Source: Sympetrum striolatum (lineage: Eukaryota; Arthropoda; Insecta; Odonata; Libellulidae). From it: a stretch of DNA of 64,000 nt. The DNA lies in assembly GCA_947579665.1 (NCBI GenBank), contig OX388345.1:60441454-60505453 (forward strand). The letters run 5' to 3'. Made by a program: the position numbers and the translations under genes. Each line of letters opens with the position of its first letter. The first letter of the stretch is position 1. Shown piece by piece: positions 13,724-25,245 of this stretch. The notes under the pieces were generated by a model that did not search any database, had not been told where the DNA came from, and saw only the letters and a list, made by a program, of their open reading frames with translations.

Positions 13724-15284
13724 AGATTGTCACCATCTTCACAGTATGGATAACTTTACGTACACGATTTCCCCCAACAAATACCCTACATCGGTCGTAT
13801 AGTAAAACTTAATGCTCCGGATGAACAACCAACATCTTTCATAAAATTGATTGGACGGTGACAAGGATTTTCCTGTAAAATACAATTAAGAACTCATTTT
13901 TAGGTAGTACATAGTTTGAAACGTGCAATAAATAATCAATGCTTAAATAATGTACTTACAATTCTCTGGTTTCCTTGGAAAGTGAAAAGATGGAATATAT
14001 TTACTGCTACTGTGCTGAAATATCCTTTGGGGCGACATAATTCATCGCAATATTCGAAATTGTTTCACAACTTCAAAACGATGCAGAGACTAACAATGAC
14101 GGTTACTCAAATGAGCTACTGCCAACAAAAAATAATTCGAGACACTGCTACCACACAACGAGACTATGAACCGCTCAAGCTCAAACCAGCAAGATTTGTC
14201 AGTTTTCGTGTATGAAGGAAAAATGATTGTTTTCCTTATCATTTTGGTAACGTAAAGCAAAATAAACCATGAGAAATATACACGGAAATCAACTTTTTAA
14301 TAACGTTTGCGATCGATTTCTTAACGATTCGTAAAGCATATATGTTTTACGATTCTTTCATATGAATTTGAAAACGGATTGATGGATTTCCGATTCCATC
14401 GATGGATTTAAAAACGTACCCTTCGTCTGTAATTAATTTTAATTAAATAATCGAGTAAAACGTCGGCTGAATATTTTTCATTATTATAAATTCACTTACA
14501 GAGATAACAATGGAAAAATAAATAATTGTATGCTGCTTCTTCCTTTAATATGTCATAAATGCATATTTATATTATTTTTTACTTAATTTGATAATGCTGC
14601 GGGTTATTCATCTTCCGTAATAGAATCACAGATTCTGTGTTTTATCCTTCTGCTTTTTTTGTTTTATGAGTAAATGAATTTGATATGGAAGAAAATCTTT
14701 CTTATATAACATTTTATAAATAATAATCTCACGGAAATGAATACGTTGTGGCCACGATTATATGACGTTTTGGCAATATCCAATGTGGTGATGACCACGT
14801 TCTTACCACCTTTTTACCACATTCACCACATTGGCCACCAAAATGCTACGTGGCGAATAGTGGCGAACACGTGGCGTGTTTGCTGGGATGCTATTGCATT
14901 CCAATCGCTGCTTAGACAACAAATAGAATTTGATACCGAAGAGCATGATTTACCCTCGGTTAGCACTTGAATTACGAATAGTATATTTGGAACGAAACAA
15001 TCGTAAACTAAATATAAAAGATTAAAGCGTGCAATCGCAAAGTAAAATTGTTACGTTTTTCATTTTAACATAACTTCTTGTGGTAAAGGTGCAGCGAAAC
15101 GAATAATTAGAATAATTCGTAACTGTAACGAGGTGTTCGAATCTCGCAAAGAGCGAGGACTGGAGCCACCAACTCATGTAATAACTTATTGTTTAGAAAT
15201 TTTATAATATTAATATCAATGGTAAGATTAAGTGATAGATTATATGAAGAAGGATACATCTAATAATAATAATATGATTTATTT

Positions 15285-15520
15285 CACTATTATTCAATAA
15301 AAACATCTACTCGCTATGAATACATATTTCTATATCGATATCGAACCAAGGACCTTTGACGTTGAGTGCACACGACACGATAGAGTCTAGACCACTACAC
15401 CACGCACTGACCCTAACATAGGGAACCATTCCATCGATCTAAATAGCGTTTGGGGATGTTATTTTTAAAAGATGCATCAAGAGTGACTAATCCCCTTCCT
15501 ACTGTTTTCGAATGCATGAG
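15285..15520 (-). mobile_element. tRNA-derived SINE-like repeat, copy 2
   Basis: Second copy of the family at 8.3 kb, same orientation. A-box-like TGGTGTAGTGG lies at 15393-15403 (minus) and a B-box-like GGTTCGAT at 15341-15348. Flanking sequence shared with copy 1 starts at ACTCGCTATGAATACATATT (15310) and continues past GTTTGGGGATGTTA (15448). It lacks the extra hairpin between the boxes. Confidence 0.6.
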
Positions 15521-15623
15521 AAGGAAAGGAATAAGAAAGTCAAAATTTTGCTGGGGAGAGAAAGAAGGGATTTGGAAACCAGTGCTTTTCTATTCTTTGG
15601 GTAGCACACAATCTCCATCTCCT

Positions 15624-15900
15624 CCAGGGGCCATATTATGTAACTCGTCGGTTTGGAAGCAGTTGGTTCGATTTCAAATCCAACCGACTGGAGAGGAAAC
15701 CGTGATCTCTCACCGACTCGGCCTCTAAGTCCTATTCTGTAGCATCGTCGGGCAGAAAACTACCAAACCGACTGCCCCCACCCACTTTAAGGGGAAACAT
15801 CCAAGCATTTCCGAAAGTGACGGTCACGTGCTTCATCTCAACCAATGAGAGGGCAAACGAGTAGACAAATGAAGAATGAAACAAGGCGTACAAAAGCAGA
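15624..15900 (+). repeat. MITE-like repeat, copy A (GGGGCCATATTATGTAAC end)
   Basis: About 277 bp starting CCAGGGGCCATATTATGTAA. It matches 27571-27848 in reverse orientation. The interior has inverted words around CAGTTGGTTCGATT and CCAACCGACTGGAGAGG. Related ends lie near 17535-17555 and 26833-26861. The superfamily is not determined. Confidence 0.6.
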
Positions 15901-16625
15901 TGTAAATATCGATGATATGTATGAAATTTTAGGTAACAAAGATTTGTTGTTGTCATTTGTTGATTTCTTACCAAAGTTTTGAAAGAAATCTTACAGGGAA
16001 GATATTTATAATTGCATTAGTTGGTTTGTATGGTCTTAAATGGTTGATGTTTGAATTTAACATAAATTGATAGCAGAAGATTTTCCAGTGACCAAATTCG
16101 AGCACAAGGATACTTATGGTAATAAAATATTGATATCTAATATATTATCAGCCCTACAGTGAATCCCTAAATTTCGTAATTTTATTAACTGGAAGTCGGT
16201 GCGTGATTTTCAGAACTTAGTATCAGTGAAAGAAGTAGAAAATTAGTAAGTACATAGTACCTTCGATACTCTCACTGACTGATTTCTTGGAGGTTAGATT
16301 TCCACGAATTCCTTAGGTGCTTCATAAAGTTCTTGTTGGGACTGTTGCTGTCTTCAAATCAGTTTACTATTGGTCAGCTAGTAAGACCTCGATTCGTATA
16401 AACGGATAGGTATCTTTTCTTTTTTATATTTGCTACAAAAGCAAAATCCTCTCGTCTCCTTTTGAACCAAAGTTCTGCAACTTTCGACTGTAGCACTTCC
16501 TTGTACGTAATTAATACTTGTAATTAGTTTCGCCTGGATTAACTATACACACTACAAATATTATTCAATTATCTTGGCCTTTCATATATTGCTGAAATAT
16601 ATGATTTTAATGGAATCTAATGGTA
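15901..16625. other. No gene recognised
   Basis: AT-rich interval between two MITEs with no coding region or repeat I can define. Confidence 0.35.
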
Positions 16626-16633
16626 AAATTGTG

Positions 16634-16842
16634 GGTAATTTTCTAGTTTCACGGTGTTTGGGAGAAATTCTATATCTCCTTTACTACTGAAGATACACAT
16701 ACCATTCTTACACCATATTATAGAGGAAGGATTGCAGTTTATATATATGATAAGCAATCTCTTCTAAGTGCTGCCATTTCGGAGAAAATTTTATCCAAAA
16801 ACGACATTTTCGACGTTTTTCGTCTGCTACTAGAAAATTACC
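16634..16842. mobile_element. MITE (209 bp), 8-bp target duplication
   Basis: Ends GGTAATTTTCTAGT and ACTAGAAAATTACC are perfect 14-bp inverted repeats. They are flanked by AAATTGTG on both sides (16626-16633 and 16843-16850). The interior (CTATATCTCC near 16670, then an ACCATTC-ACACCA block and TTTTCGTCTGC) is shared with 36209-36411. Eight-bp duplications fit hAT- or P-like elements. Confidence 0.75.
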
Positions 16843-16850
16843 AAATTGTG

Positions 16851-18282
16851 TTTTAAAATGAACAAAAATTATACCATCCACGTCAACTAAAAGTTAATCA
16901 TTAAACGCTTAAAAATTAGAAAATTCGATCGCATGAAATCCTATGACTAGGTTTAATCTATTTCTCTATTATTCATAGTTTTCTTCAAGCGGGGTCATTA
17001 TTTATCCATAGTCGAGTCTCGCACGGGGAAACAGTAACATATGTTACGGATGTTAAGCGGTCCCCATCACTTTACCTAATGAATTATTGATGGTTATTTA
17101 CATTTATTATTAAAATATGAAAACGTTTATTTTATTCCACGTCCTTGGACAGATGCACGCTCCAAGAAACGTAGTACATACGTGCATCCATATGTGCTAT
17201 GGCGTACATCATTTTGCATCTAAAAGCGAGAATCGCATTCATTTTATGCGATCGCATGTCTTATTGCGGCTTTATTTTACATTCTGCTAATTACGGGCAT
17301 TTAATTAACTAATTTGCCTTGATGATATTGTTAAATATGCACACACTTGCCACAGTTCGTCTGCTAACCGACTGACTCCTATCGCTACCGACTCCTTTTC
17401 ATTATCGGTAGAATTCTCCGGATTCTACCGACGATGGCTAGCCGTCGTACCGACGCAGGAGCTTCCAGAATAGCATCGAGACCTCGAGGAGTCGGTTTGC
17501 GATCCCAACCGACTGCTTGGCTACCGTAACGACGGGAAATGAGATACAGAATATGGCCCCAGGAGGTCCAGGCGGCGACCATTACATTCTCCATGGAGAC
17601 ACTTAAGGGTGAAATCGCTATTGCGTCCTTCTTCTAGTAGGTGAATGGCGGAGTTGGACATAAGAGACCCCCTCCGAATACGAAACTCCCTGTTGTGTTC
17701 TTTATCTTTAAACTCCTCCCGGTTTCCTTACGTATACATTACAGGTATCGCAGGAAAGTTCGTAGACCCCGCTGCAATCCGTCGCGTTCCTTTTATCTAT
17801 AGAATTCTCCCAGAGTCCTCCTATTTGTTGATGGTGAATAGAAACAGGCTTTGATATTTTCGGGAAGGGCATTCCACAACCAGTATGAGATCTTCCCAAG
17901 GAATGGCATTCTCCTCCATGAAATATTGGGATTTCCCAAGGGTGCCAGTCCCGGAGAGATTTTTGCTCCTGTCCGTTTTTTCACTTTCTTCATAAGGATA
18001 TACTCTACCAAATTTCATACACATTATCAGATGTGATTTCCTCTATCCGAGAGTATTCGTTTTCTTCACTCACACACATTTGATTGGACATTGTTGCATC
18101 TTTTTTAAAGAATGTTATTGTTATCAAGAAAATCACGGCACTTGTCCACATATTGTTGTTTATCACATATCACTACACTCTGTTCCTTACCTTCCCTAGT
18201 TAACATCAAATTATTTTCGGATATTAAATTCTTAACATATTGCTTAGTATAATTAATTCTTAAAATATTGTTTCATATGATA
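16851..18282. other. No gene; one MITE fragment
   Basis: Apart from the fragment at 17375-17560, the interval holds short, mutually overlapping frames at 17645-18036 on both strands with no recognisable domain. Treated as non-coding. Confidence 0.35.
17375..17560. repeat. Related MITE fragment with CCGAC-rich inverted words
   Basis: It shares GTCGGTTTG, CCAACCGACTGCTT and the end ATACAGAATATGGCCCCAGG with the repeats at 15.6 and 27.8 kb. It also contains inverted TCGGTAGAATTCTCCGG / GGATTCTACCGA. No coding region is supported here. Confidence 0.45.
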
Positions 18283-18290
18283 AAAAGATA

Positions 18291-18713
18291 GGTAAAATTT
18301 CGGAAGAGGACCGGAACTTTGTCTTCCTATATCTCCCTTATTACTGGATGTTTTGAAATGAATTATATATCACATTAAAGATAAAGAATTGCGCATTTTA
18401 TTCGTGTTAAAAAATCACTCTTATTAGCTATATCTTAGGAGATATTTCATTCTAAAAGGGTAAAATTTCGGAAGAGGACCGGAACTTTGTCTTCCCATAA
18501 CTAACGGTTCAAAATGGTTCCACGGACGCCATTCCTGTACCTCCTTCACTTCAACGTACTTATCTCGGTAAATATAGCACCTACACATTACTTAAATGTA
18601 TGTAATAAATGCGCAATGTTCAACAATTGTTCCATAAAAATTTCATCGAAAAAGGGTGATTTTTAGGGGAGATATAGGAAGACAAAGTTCCGGTCCTCTT
18701 CCGAAACTTTACC
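18291..18713. mobile_element. Foldback MITE (423 bp), about 47-bp inverted repeats, 8-bp target duplication
   Basis: The left arm 18291-18337 begins GGTAAAATTTCGGAAGAGG; the right arm 18667-18713 is its complement with about one mismatch. AAAAGATA flanks both sides (18283-18290 and 18714-18721). A third, direct copy of the first 36 or so bases of the arm lies at 18460-18496. Same family as the MITEs at 16.6, 32.6 and 36 kb by terminal sequence and internal CTATATCTCCC words. The minus-strand frame 18620-18886 partly overlaps it and is not a gene. Confidence 0.8.
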
Positions 18714-18721
18714 AAAAGATA

Positions 18722-19926
18722 TATCAGTGAGTGATTGGTGCATTGCCGATAGTTTAAAAATATATAAATGGAAGTACGCTTAAATAAGAATTTATCAAAG
18801 TGGAGGCGTATAATGAAACCCTCCCTCCCCACCTTATAACCATTCATATCGCAACAATGTTTTACCCGGCAGTGGCCGCATGTCAAAAAGAAAGAATGAA
18901 CCTTACTTCTCGGTGAATGATAAGTGATTTATGTTTACATTCAACAGTTATCGATGAAAAAATAATTAATACTGGTGGTTTTAAATGGTAAAAAGAAGCA
19001 GGAAACCAGCAAGGGATGGGGGAATGCACCCGGCAAAAACCGTTCAATGTGAAAGCGCCGACTTGCATTACTACCCACACTCGGTCGTAAAGGCCCAAAC
19101 CCGGTACCGTCCTCTTCAGTCGTTGGGTCGGCTGTTACCCGGCGACTACGAGGTCTATAATCCATTCTCGGCCAGTGTGAAAGGCTCCATTTACTTCTAT
19201 TGCTTACTACCCTTGTGACCCAGCTTAAAAACCGGCTATGGTTTGCCTGCCGGGCGAAATCGGTGAATGTGTAATTAGCCTAACGGCTGACTTTTGTGAG
19301 TGATTCTCGTCGGTCATCACAATAATAGTTAAGAATCTGATCTGATCTGAACTGGTGAGTAGCAGTCACAGGTAACGAAGTGATTGAAATATCACATTTC
19401 CACTCATTACTATTTTCAATCCACAGCTAGTTCTCGCTGTTGTCTTACGTGCGGTAAGGCGGTAATGTAGATTATAATTTTTCTAAATACCAATTTTGAA
19501 CTTAGAATTTCTACCAAAAATGTAAATAAATAAAAAGATTAGGAATACATTAAAGCTTTATAATTATTCGATTCACATTAGTTCGAAAATGATTTCGTTT
19601 ACTATTTATTTCGGAGGCAGAGCACCCTGCAGGATCATTCCGTAATTTCTCCGAATATCAATTGGTAAAGGCTGCAAAGATTGTTGAAACGGTTGAAACC
19701 GTCGTTTTAACATTAATATTCAATCTTAATGGAAACCTATCGTCATTAACTATTGTAGAGATATTGGCTACAATTCAAAGCACTGTAATCCCGTTTCAGT
19801 TTTCATTTAATTTCAACTCACTCTGTTAGTACGTTAGCGATGTTTCGTATGTCATTATCACCTTTTTTACAGATAATACTTATTGTTTGATTCCTGAAGG
19901 ATATTTTTTGCCGCATTTGCAGTAAA
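18722..19926 (+). other. Upstream region of gene 1, no other gene
   Basis: About 1.2 kb between a MITE and the gene 1 start. 18980-19330 is GC-richer, with several CpGs, unlike the AT-rich surroundings, and is the best place for a promoter and 5' UTR. The open frames on both strands here are short and mutually overlapping, with no recognisable domain. Confidence 0.4.
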
Positions 19927-22900
19927 ATGGGTGAAATTAGGTTGGATAACTGTTGCAGACTTTGTTTGAAGGAAGGTTTTTCTCTCACAAACATATTCTC
20001 GCACCATTCTGCAGCTGGAGATCCTTTGTATCGGATTCTCAATTTTATATACGATATCAAGGTATGTGGTATGATTGCCAATATATGAGCTTCTTTTTAA
20101 ATACGTAAGCATTAAAAACAATTATTTAGTTTTGTCATGTCATCCGTTATTGATATTTGTTACGTCTTACTTTCGAAGATCAACTTCCTGTAAGATGTTG
20201 TAACGACTGTATTTATATGTGACTTTATTAATTTTTTTCAACGTTTCGGTTGCGCAGATGCTTAATGAAAGTGACATCTCATTCTGATATAATATATTTT
20301 TATATTTCTAATCTCATTTTTTGTTGATAGTGTGTGATGAATGTTATTTTTTTTAATTTTCATGATGCAGATATTCGAAAATGATGGCTTCCCGTCTCAA
20401 ATATGCTCCCCTTGCATGTGGAGAATGATAGAATTCGACGCATGCAAGAAGAATGTTCGTTCTGCGGAAGACGAGATAATTAAGTTGATGAGCAAAACAA
20501 GACCTGTAAGTTGGCTTCTGATAAGTCTTTACTTGGGTCAATTTGTGTTAAAATGCATGGCAATCGTATTTTATGGAATAAATCTCACTGGCATTTCGTA
20601 ATTTCTGTGAAGTCTAGTCTAGACATTGATGTTGTCAATCTTTAGTATTGAAGTGACTGAAATGGGAAATACAAATGTTTAATATTAGTTTTACCGCTGT
20701 TTTTGTGAAAGAATGCTTATGAATATTACAAGAGATTTATAAATATCTGTCTTTCAACAGGATGGAGCAAGTCTAGTTGAAGTTGGAATTGAATGTAAAC
20801 ATGTTAACTCAGACGTTAGTATTATATGAAATTTTTACAAACGATTTGAGTCTTGAATGCTCGTATTTGAATGCATACATAAATACTATTTTTTGATTCG
20901 TTATTATGCCAAGTTTTGCCCGACTCTTCTCAATTGGTGTATCTGAACAGCTTACAAATAATATATATTGTATTAATAATAATAATGTACATTTTGAATG
21001 AGAACTCTTTTCGTTAAAAATATGATTTTATTCTGTAGGTCTCCATAAAAGAAGAAGTAGATACTGTGGATTGGGAAATGCCAGAAGATACTGCCATGCA
21101 AGTAAATACGTCAATGATGAAATATTTAATGCTTCATTTATGTATATTATTAGAGAATTTTTTCTATTGAACAGGTGCCCAAGCCTGTACAGCATTCACA
21201 GGAAGTTGATGAAGATGTTTATCATGAATTAGAATCAACTGAAGTGGTGAGTGACTGAATTGAATTGTATTTTTTTTTAATAGGTTTCGTAGCTCAGGTT
21301 AAGGCCATATTGGAAGGTGCTTTACCCATTTATCTTACTAAAGCTAATCTTCTAAGAATATGTAAATGCTAATTTATCTCACATTATAACACTCTTGTAA
21401 TGAATATCCAGTAAATTGCACTCTTATGTAAACAAAACATATCTGTGCTGTTGTAGAATTGAACCAATGATAGGTTGGTCAAATATCTCACTTGGCTGTG
21501 AATATCTGAGTGTATGTGAGATGTAAAAGTTAAATAGTGAATCTTGTTATTTATTCTGAGAAAATGTCACAACCAACAAGCTGAAACAAATTTATGGTAG
21601 GGTTTCCTAACTCTAATTTTTAGACGCAAGTTTTTGTAAAGGATGATACAGTGGCACCAGATTTATAAATCATGCATATTATTTTTCATAGGAAACATCC
21701 TGAAATTCTCATACGAATCTGTATTATTCACAGCCTTTATTCCCATTTATAGGTCATTATTTTGGTACTGTCTCATGCAAGAGTTATCCCCCAAAGTAAA
21801 TTATTTATAATTTATAAATATAAGGACATATTGAGTAAGGATCTTACATTGAGTTCAGTGGCATTTCAACTTCTTTTCGAAAGCTGAACTGATGATCAAT
21901 AGACTTATAAGAACAGTAAGTTCAATGAATACTTACAAATGCATTTTATTTATCTTTGATGACCTGCTATTTATGTACAACTTTCTCTTTTAGATGTTCA
22001 AGCATTCTATAAGAATTCTTACTGAAGATTAATGAATTGTAAATAAGTTGAAGTACTTGCATCCGGTCTCTATGATATCATTAGGTTTTTGTTACTTTTC
22101 ATATCTCATGACATTTTATTTTATTATTCTTTGGGCTTAAAAACATACAGCACTTATTGCTAGGTATAGCTTCATGAAAACCAGAATGCTTTTGGTTAAT
22201 TTTTGATATAACTGCTTGAAGATGACTTATAAGAACTACTTTTTCATCATTAAAATCATTATTATCATCACATAACTATGATGTATCTCTCTTGAAGTCT
22301 TCAATATCTTTTAAAAATTGTATTGCCAAAAATTCAGTATGAAATCTAATGAAGGTAACCACTTGACTCAATTGTGTGTATATATTGTGTCTAGAGCCTT
22401 TATTTTGGTTTTATTGCTATGAATTAGATTTTCTTTGGAATTTAGAGTTAAATAATGATATTACAATATATATTATTGAAATTTTATTTCAAGGAGCCAG
22501 TGGAAGTTTCTGCAGAAGAATATGAAGAAAAATGCTATGAAACAGTCTTTTGTCAGCCATTAAGAGAAGTAAGTAATCAGTCTCTTGTTTTATTGAGATG
22601 GTTATTCTTGGCTCATATACAATGGAAGTTAGCCCTTGAAGCTGGTTTGCAAATTTAAAAGGCCCCTTCTACTGGTATTTATTTATTTTTAATCCTTGTT
22701 TTGCCAAATCAATTCATATATGCCTGAATTTTCTGTTGAAAATTAAGAAAAAATGTTTGTTATCACACATTATTCAGTTTATGGTGTATACATTTAACTT
22801 ACATCGTACTTCAAAATTTTACTTCTTCATTCACTCTGTAGCTTCTAAATTCTATTAAACTACGTTCTGTTTTTCTTTGTACTAAATTTCTTTGTTTTCT

Positions 22901-24018
22901 TAAATTCTTTCAAGTATGGCTAAAAGCTCTTGGCATTTCAAATCAACTTTTCCCATTGTTGCATTATTTTCTAAACTGCATTCTAGTTTTGGTTTACGAC
23001 CCTGAACAAAACAAGTTGTTGTTGTCACATAGTTAGAGATGGAGATCTTTTATATACTGTTAATATACCCAGTCTTCTGGACAGTGGAGGACAAGAAAGA
23101 GTTGATACTTATTAATCTATCTTTTTTTTGGATAGCAAAAATGTCATTTAGTTGCAAAGATGAACCCCGTAATGTTATACGACTATTCTAGATGTTTATC
23201 TATCTAATATGTTTATTTCATTTCAGTGCTCTGTAGTATCAAAATTTAAGGAGGCTCTTAATTTGGAACACAATCAGGAAACGATAGAGGATTCATCTGC
23301 AGAAGGTAGCAATTGTGGTATTTCAGGTTTAACTGTGATTGGAGACATCATCAAAGAGATTCCAGAAGGAGATGATGAAGTAATATTAAATGCATCTGCG
23401 ATTGAAACAGAGAGCAATGAGAATGTGGCAGAATTGGGGATCAGTGACTCAAGTATCCCTCTTCATGACAGCAATAATAAGTATGTTTGTGATATTTGCA
23501 AAAAGGGTTTTCATTATAAGGGTCACATAGCACGACATGTAACGATTCATTGTGATGAGAGGCCTTTTAGGTGTGATGTTTGTGGTCAATTGTTTAAGCA
23601 GAAGTATGGGATGATAAGGCATAAGCTCCGGCATCTCAAAGACAAAATGAGTGTTAAAAAGAGTAAGAAGGGAAGCAAGGAAAAGGTCTTTTCTTGTGGC
23701 ATTTGCGATAAGACTTTTACTACTAAAGAAAGGTTTTATGCACATTACAATCAACATAGTAAGAAATATGCATGTAGTTCTTGCGGAAAGAATTTTGGCA
23801 GTAATTTTGATCTAAAGAGACACTTGAGAATTCACACAAAAGAAAAGCCCTTTAAATGTGATGTTTGTCTGAAATCTTTTAATCGCAAGGATACCCTCAA
23901 TAAGCACAAGACTTCTCATTCGTCAGAGAGACCATTTTCATGCCCAGTTTGCGAAATAGCATTCAAGAGAAAGAGTGAAATGAATCGACATGAATTACTA
24001 CATTTAATAAAAAAATAA
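19927..24018 (+). CDS. ZAD-C2H2 zinc-finger protein, gene 1 (7 coding exons)
   Basis: Seven phase-0 coding exons can be placed by GT-AG boundaries: 19927-20061, 20371-20505, 20761-20814, 21039-21101, 21175-21246, 22494-22568 and 23227-24018, giving about 441 aa. Exons 1-2 encode a ZAD: the first cysteine pair is CRLC (C10, C13) and the second is CSPC (C57, C60), the zinc-binding set of this insect dimerisation domain. Exons 3-6 encode an acidic linker. The last exon carries six C2H2 fingers (residues about 264-437). The start is chosen because MGEIRLD sits just before the first ZAD cysteines in both paralogues. A possible 5' UTR intron runs from GTGAGT at 19355 to the AG at 19921-19922. The family is known as nuclear DNA-binding regulators; the target is unknown. 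AATAAA overlaps the stop codon. The exon 3 donor reads GTTAGT, slightly off consensus. Confidence 0.88.
20613..20665 (+). pseudogene. Decayed exon in intron 2 of gene 1
   Basis: This stretch aligns by eye with the third coding exon of gene 2 (33219-33275). Both contain TTTAGTA followed by a TGAAG-like stretch and GACTGAAATGG. In gene 1 the donor position reads GGGAAA instead of the GTATGT of gene 2, and the interior carries indels that break the frame. Gene 1 therefore seems to have lost an exon that gene 2 keeps. Because flanking exons are phase 0, skipping it leaves the frame intact. Transcript data are needed to exclude cryptic use. Confidence 0.55.
22373..23054 (+). repeat. Segmental duplicate shared with gene 2 intron
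   Basis: Partner of 37176-37860. It contains exon 6 of gene 1 and parts of introns 5 and 6. Its last 27 or so bases (CATAGTTAGAGATGG and following) match a motif found inside the satellite units at 38.3 kb and, in reverse, at 57.0 and 57.8 kb. The duplicated block therefore carries a small piece of satellite at its downstream edge. Confidence 0.8.
23227..24018 (+). CDS. Last exon of gene 1: six C2H2 zinc fingers
   Basis: The acceptor is TTTCAG just upstream and the exon runs to a TAA. After about 85 acidic, Ser-rich residues, six fingers follow between 23482 and 24003, beginning YVCDIC, FRCDVC, FSCGIC, YACSSC, FKCDVC and FSCPVC. Each has two cysteines and two histidines with standard spacing. 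Fingers 1-2 and 4-6 are joined by short linkers, several resembling the TGEKP type (for example TKEKPF and SSERPF). Fingers 2 and 3 are separated by a longer lysine-rich linker, which the paralogue also has. A linker of this kind may split the fingers into two DNA-contact modules; that is inference. Confidence 0.92.
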   Translation, partial: CSVVSKFKEALNLEHNQETIEDSSAEGSNCGISGLTVIGDIIKEIPEGDDEVILNASAIETESNENVAELGISDSSIPLHDSNNKYVCDICKKGFHYKGHIARHVTIHCDERPFRCDVCGQLFKQKYGMIRHKLRHLKDKMSVKKSKKGSKEKVFSCGICDKTFTTKERFYAHYNQHSKKYACSSCGKNFGSNFDLKRHLRIHTKEKPFKCDVCLKSFNRKDTLNKHKTSHSSERPFSCPVCEIAFKRKSEMNRHELLHLIKK

Positions 24019-24306
24019 AATTCTTTAATATTATGTTTTTCTCTTTTTTTTATTTAAATATGAGATGTCATAATTTTTAATTAAGTATGGCTATACATTA
24101 CTCAGAGAGGCTTTTATCATGCTAAGTATGAGGTATGAAATTTAAATAATTTTTGCAAATAACCTGAATGAATTACTACATTTCCAAAGAAATTATATGT
24201 TTACTCTGTATGTATATTTTTCATTAATACGAACCAATTGTGTTTTAATTTTATCTATAAGATAAGAAGCAGCTTTCTATATTATATTATGATTTACTTT
24301 ATTTAA

Positions 24307-25245
24307 CACTAGAAGGACGGGTATTTCGCTCTACCTAGAAGGACGGCGGTGGTCATTTTGACCCCCTACTTTTAAAATTTGTAATTAAATACTTTTATGA
24401 GTCTCAGAGATGCAAATTTTGCAGAATTTCATAATGTGACTTTTGTGCAAGTGCTGATAAGATGAATTACCTCATAATTTGTTTTAATTTTAATTAATTG
24501 AACAATATGCAGACCAATGTCCTAAATCTGCAGAGTTTTATATTCTGCAATATTTTTCTTACTCATACTAGACCATTGAAACTCATATTCTCGGGATAAG
24601 TGGTAGAAGATCTGAATGGTTGATAAAAGTCAGTCTCGTTTCACCATAATTGCTATGCCATCTGACGGAAAGCATATAAAACCACTCATTCTCGCCTCGG
24701 GAAAAACCTCCAGAGAATACGATAGTGGAAGAATTTTTCGAATTATGTCTTGAAAAATTCCAACCTGGGGTTTTCGTCCATGCAAAATTGTTTTATAACC
24801 TTTACAAATTCATAAAACCACTTCTTAGTTGGGTTACCAACTTATTAGGTTTTATCATTGTAAAATGTTCTTCCAATTATTTTCTCAGATAAACATCAAA
24901 CAGATATCTCAAATTTACATTCAGTTACCTTTCTTGAATGATAAGAATTCATTTCAGGAATACTAACTTTATGAAGCAGGGCTGCCGACTGTCAAACGGG
25001 ATCTCTAAACAGAGAGTTATGCATTTGCAGTATAAATAACTAAAGAGATATTTTGAGTACAGATTTGTTTCATGTGATTAGTCAAAACTCTTTGGGATCC
25101 CAAATTAGTTTATAAACTATAAAGAAGCATGGTGACCAACATCTTTGGCTGTAAAGTCAAAGTAGCGATCAGATCTTCATGGAAAACCTGATAATTTATC
25201 ATGCATTGAACGGGAATGGTTTCGTATTTGCTAATTTATGATTTG
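24307..25245 (+). mobile_element. piggyBac-derived repeat end, copy 1
   Basis: Begins directly after TTAA (24303-24306) with CACTAGAAGGACGG, and CTACCTAGAAGGACGG follows inside. TTAA is the piggyBac target. About 930 bp is shared with 59406-60325, where it leads to a decayed piggyBac transposase. No transposase is seen here. A second, weaker direct copy of the end motif lies near 25700-25740 (TTTTGCCCTACCTTGAAGG). Confidence 0.6.

Larger units (their letters stand above)
9959..14888. mobile_element. Candidate 4.9-kb TIR element with GTGG-rich subterminal repeats
   Basis: The ends carry TCCCAGCAAACA (9959-9970) and its exact complement TGTTTGCTGGGA (14877-14888). Just inside both ends are repeated CCACATTGGTGG, CCACGTGGC and similar GTGG/CCAC words in inverted arrangement over about 130 bp. 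Flanking bases match only partly (TGGTATAA versus TGCTATTG), so no target duplication is claimed. The interior is AT-rich without a long frame, apart from the nested Harbinger-like element at 11554-13723. It could be one non-autonomous transposon or two facing solo ends. Confidence 0.45.
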
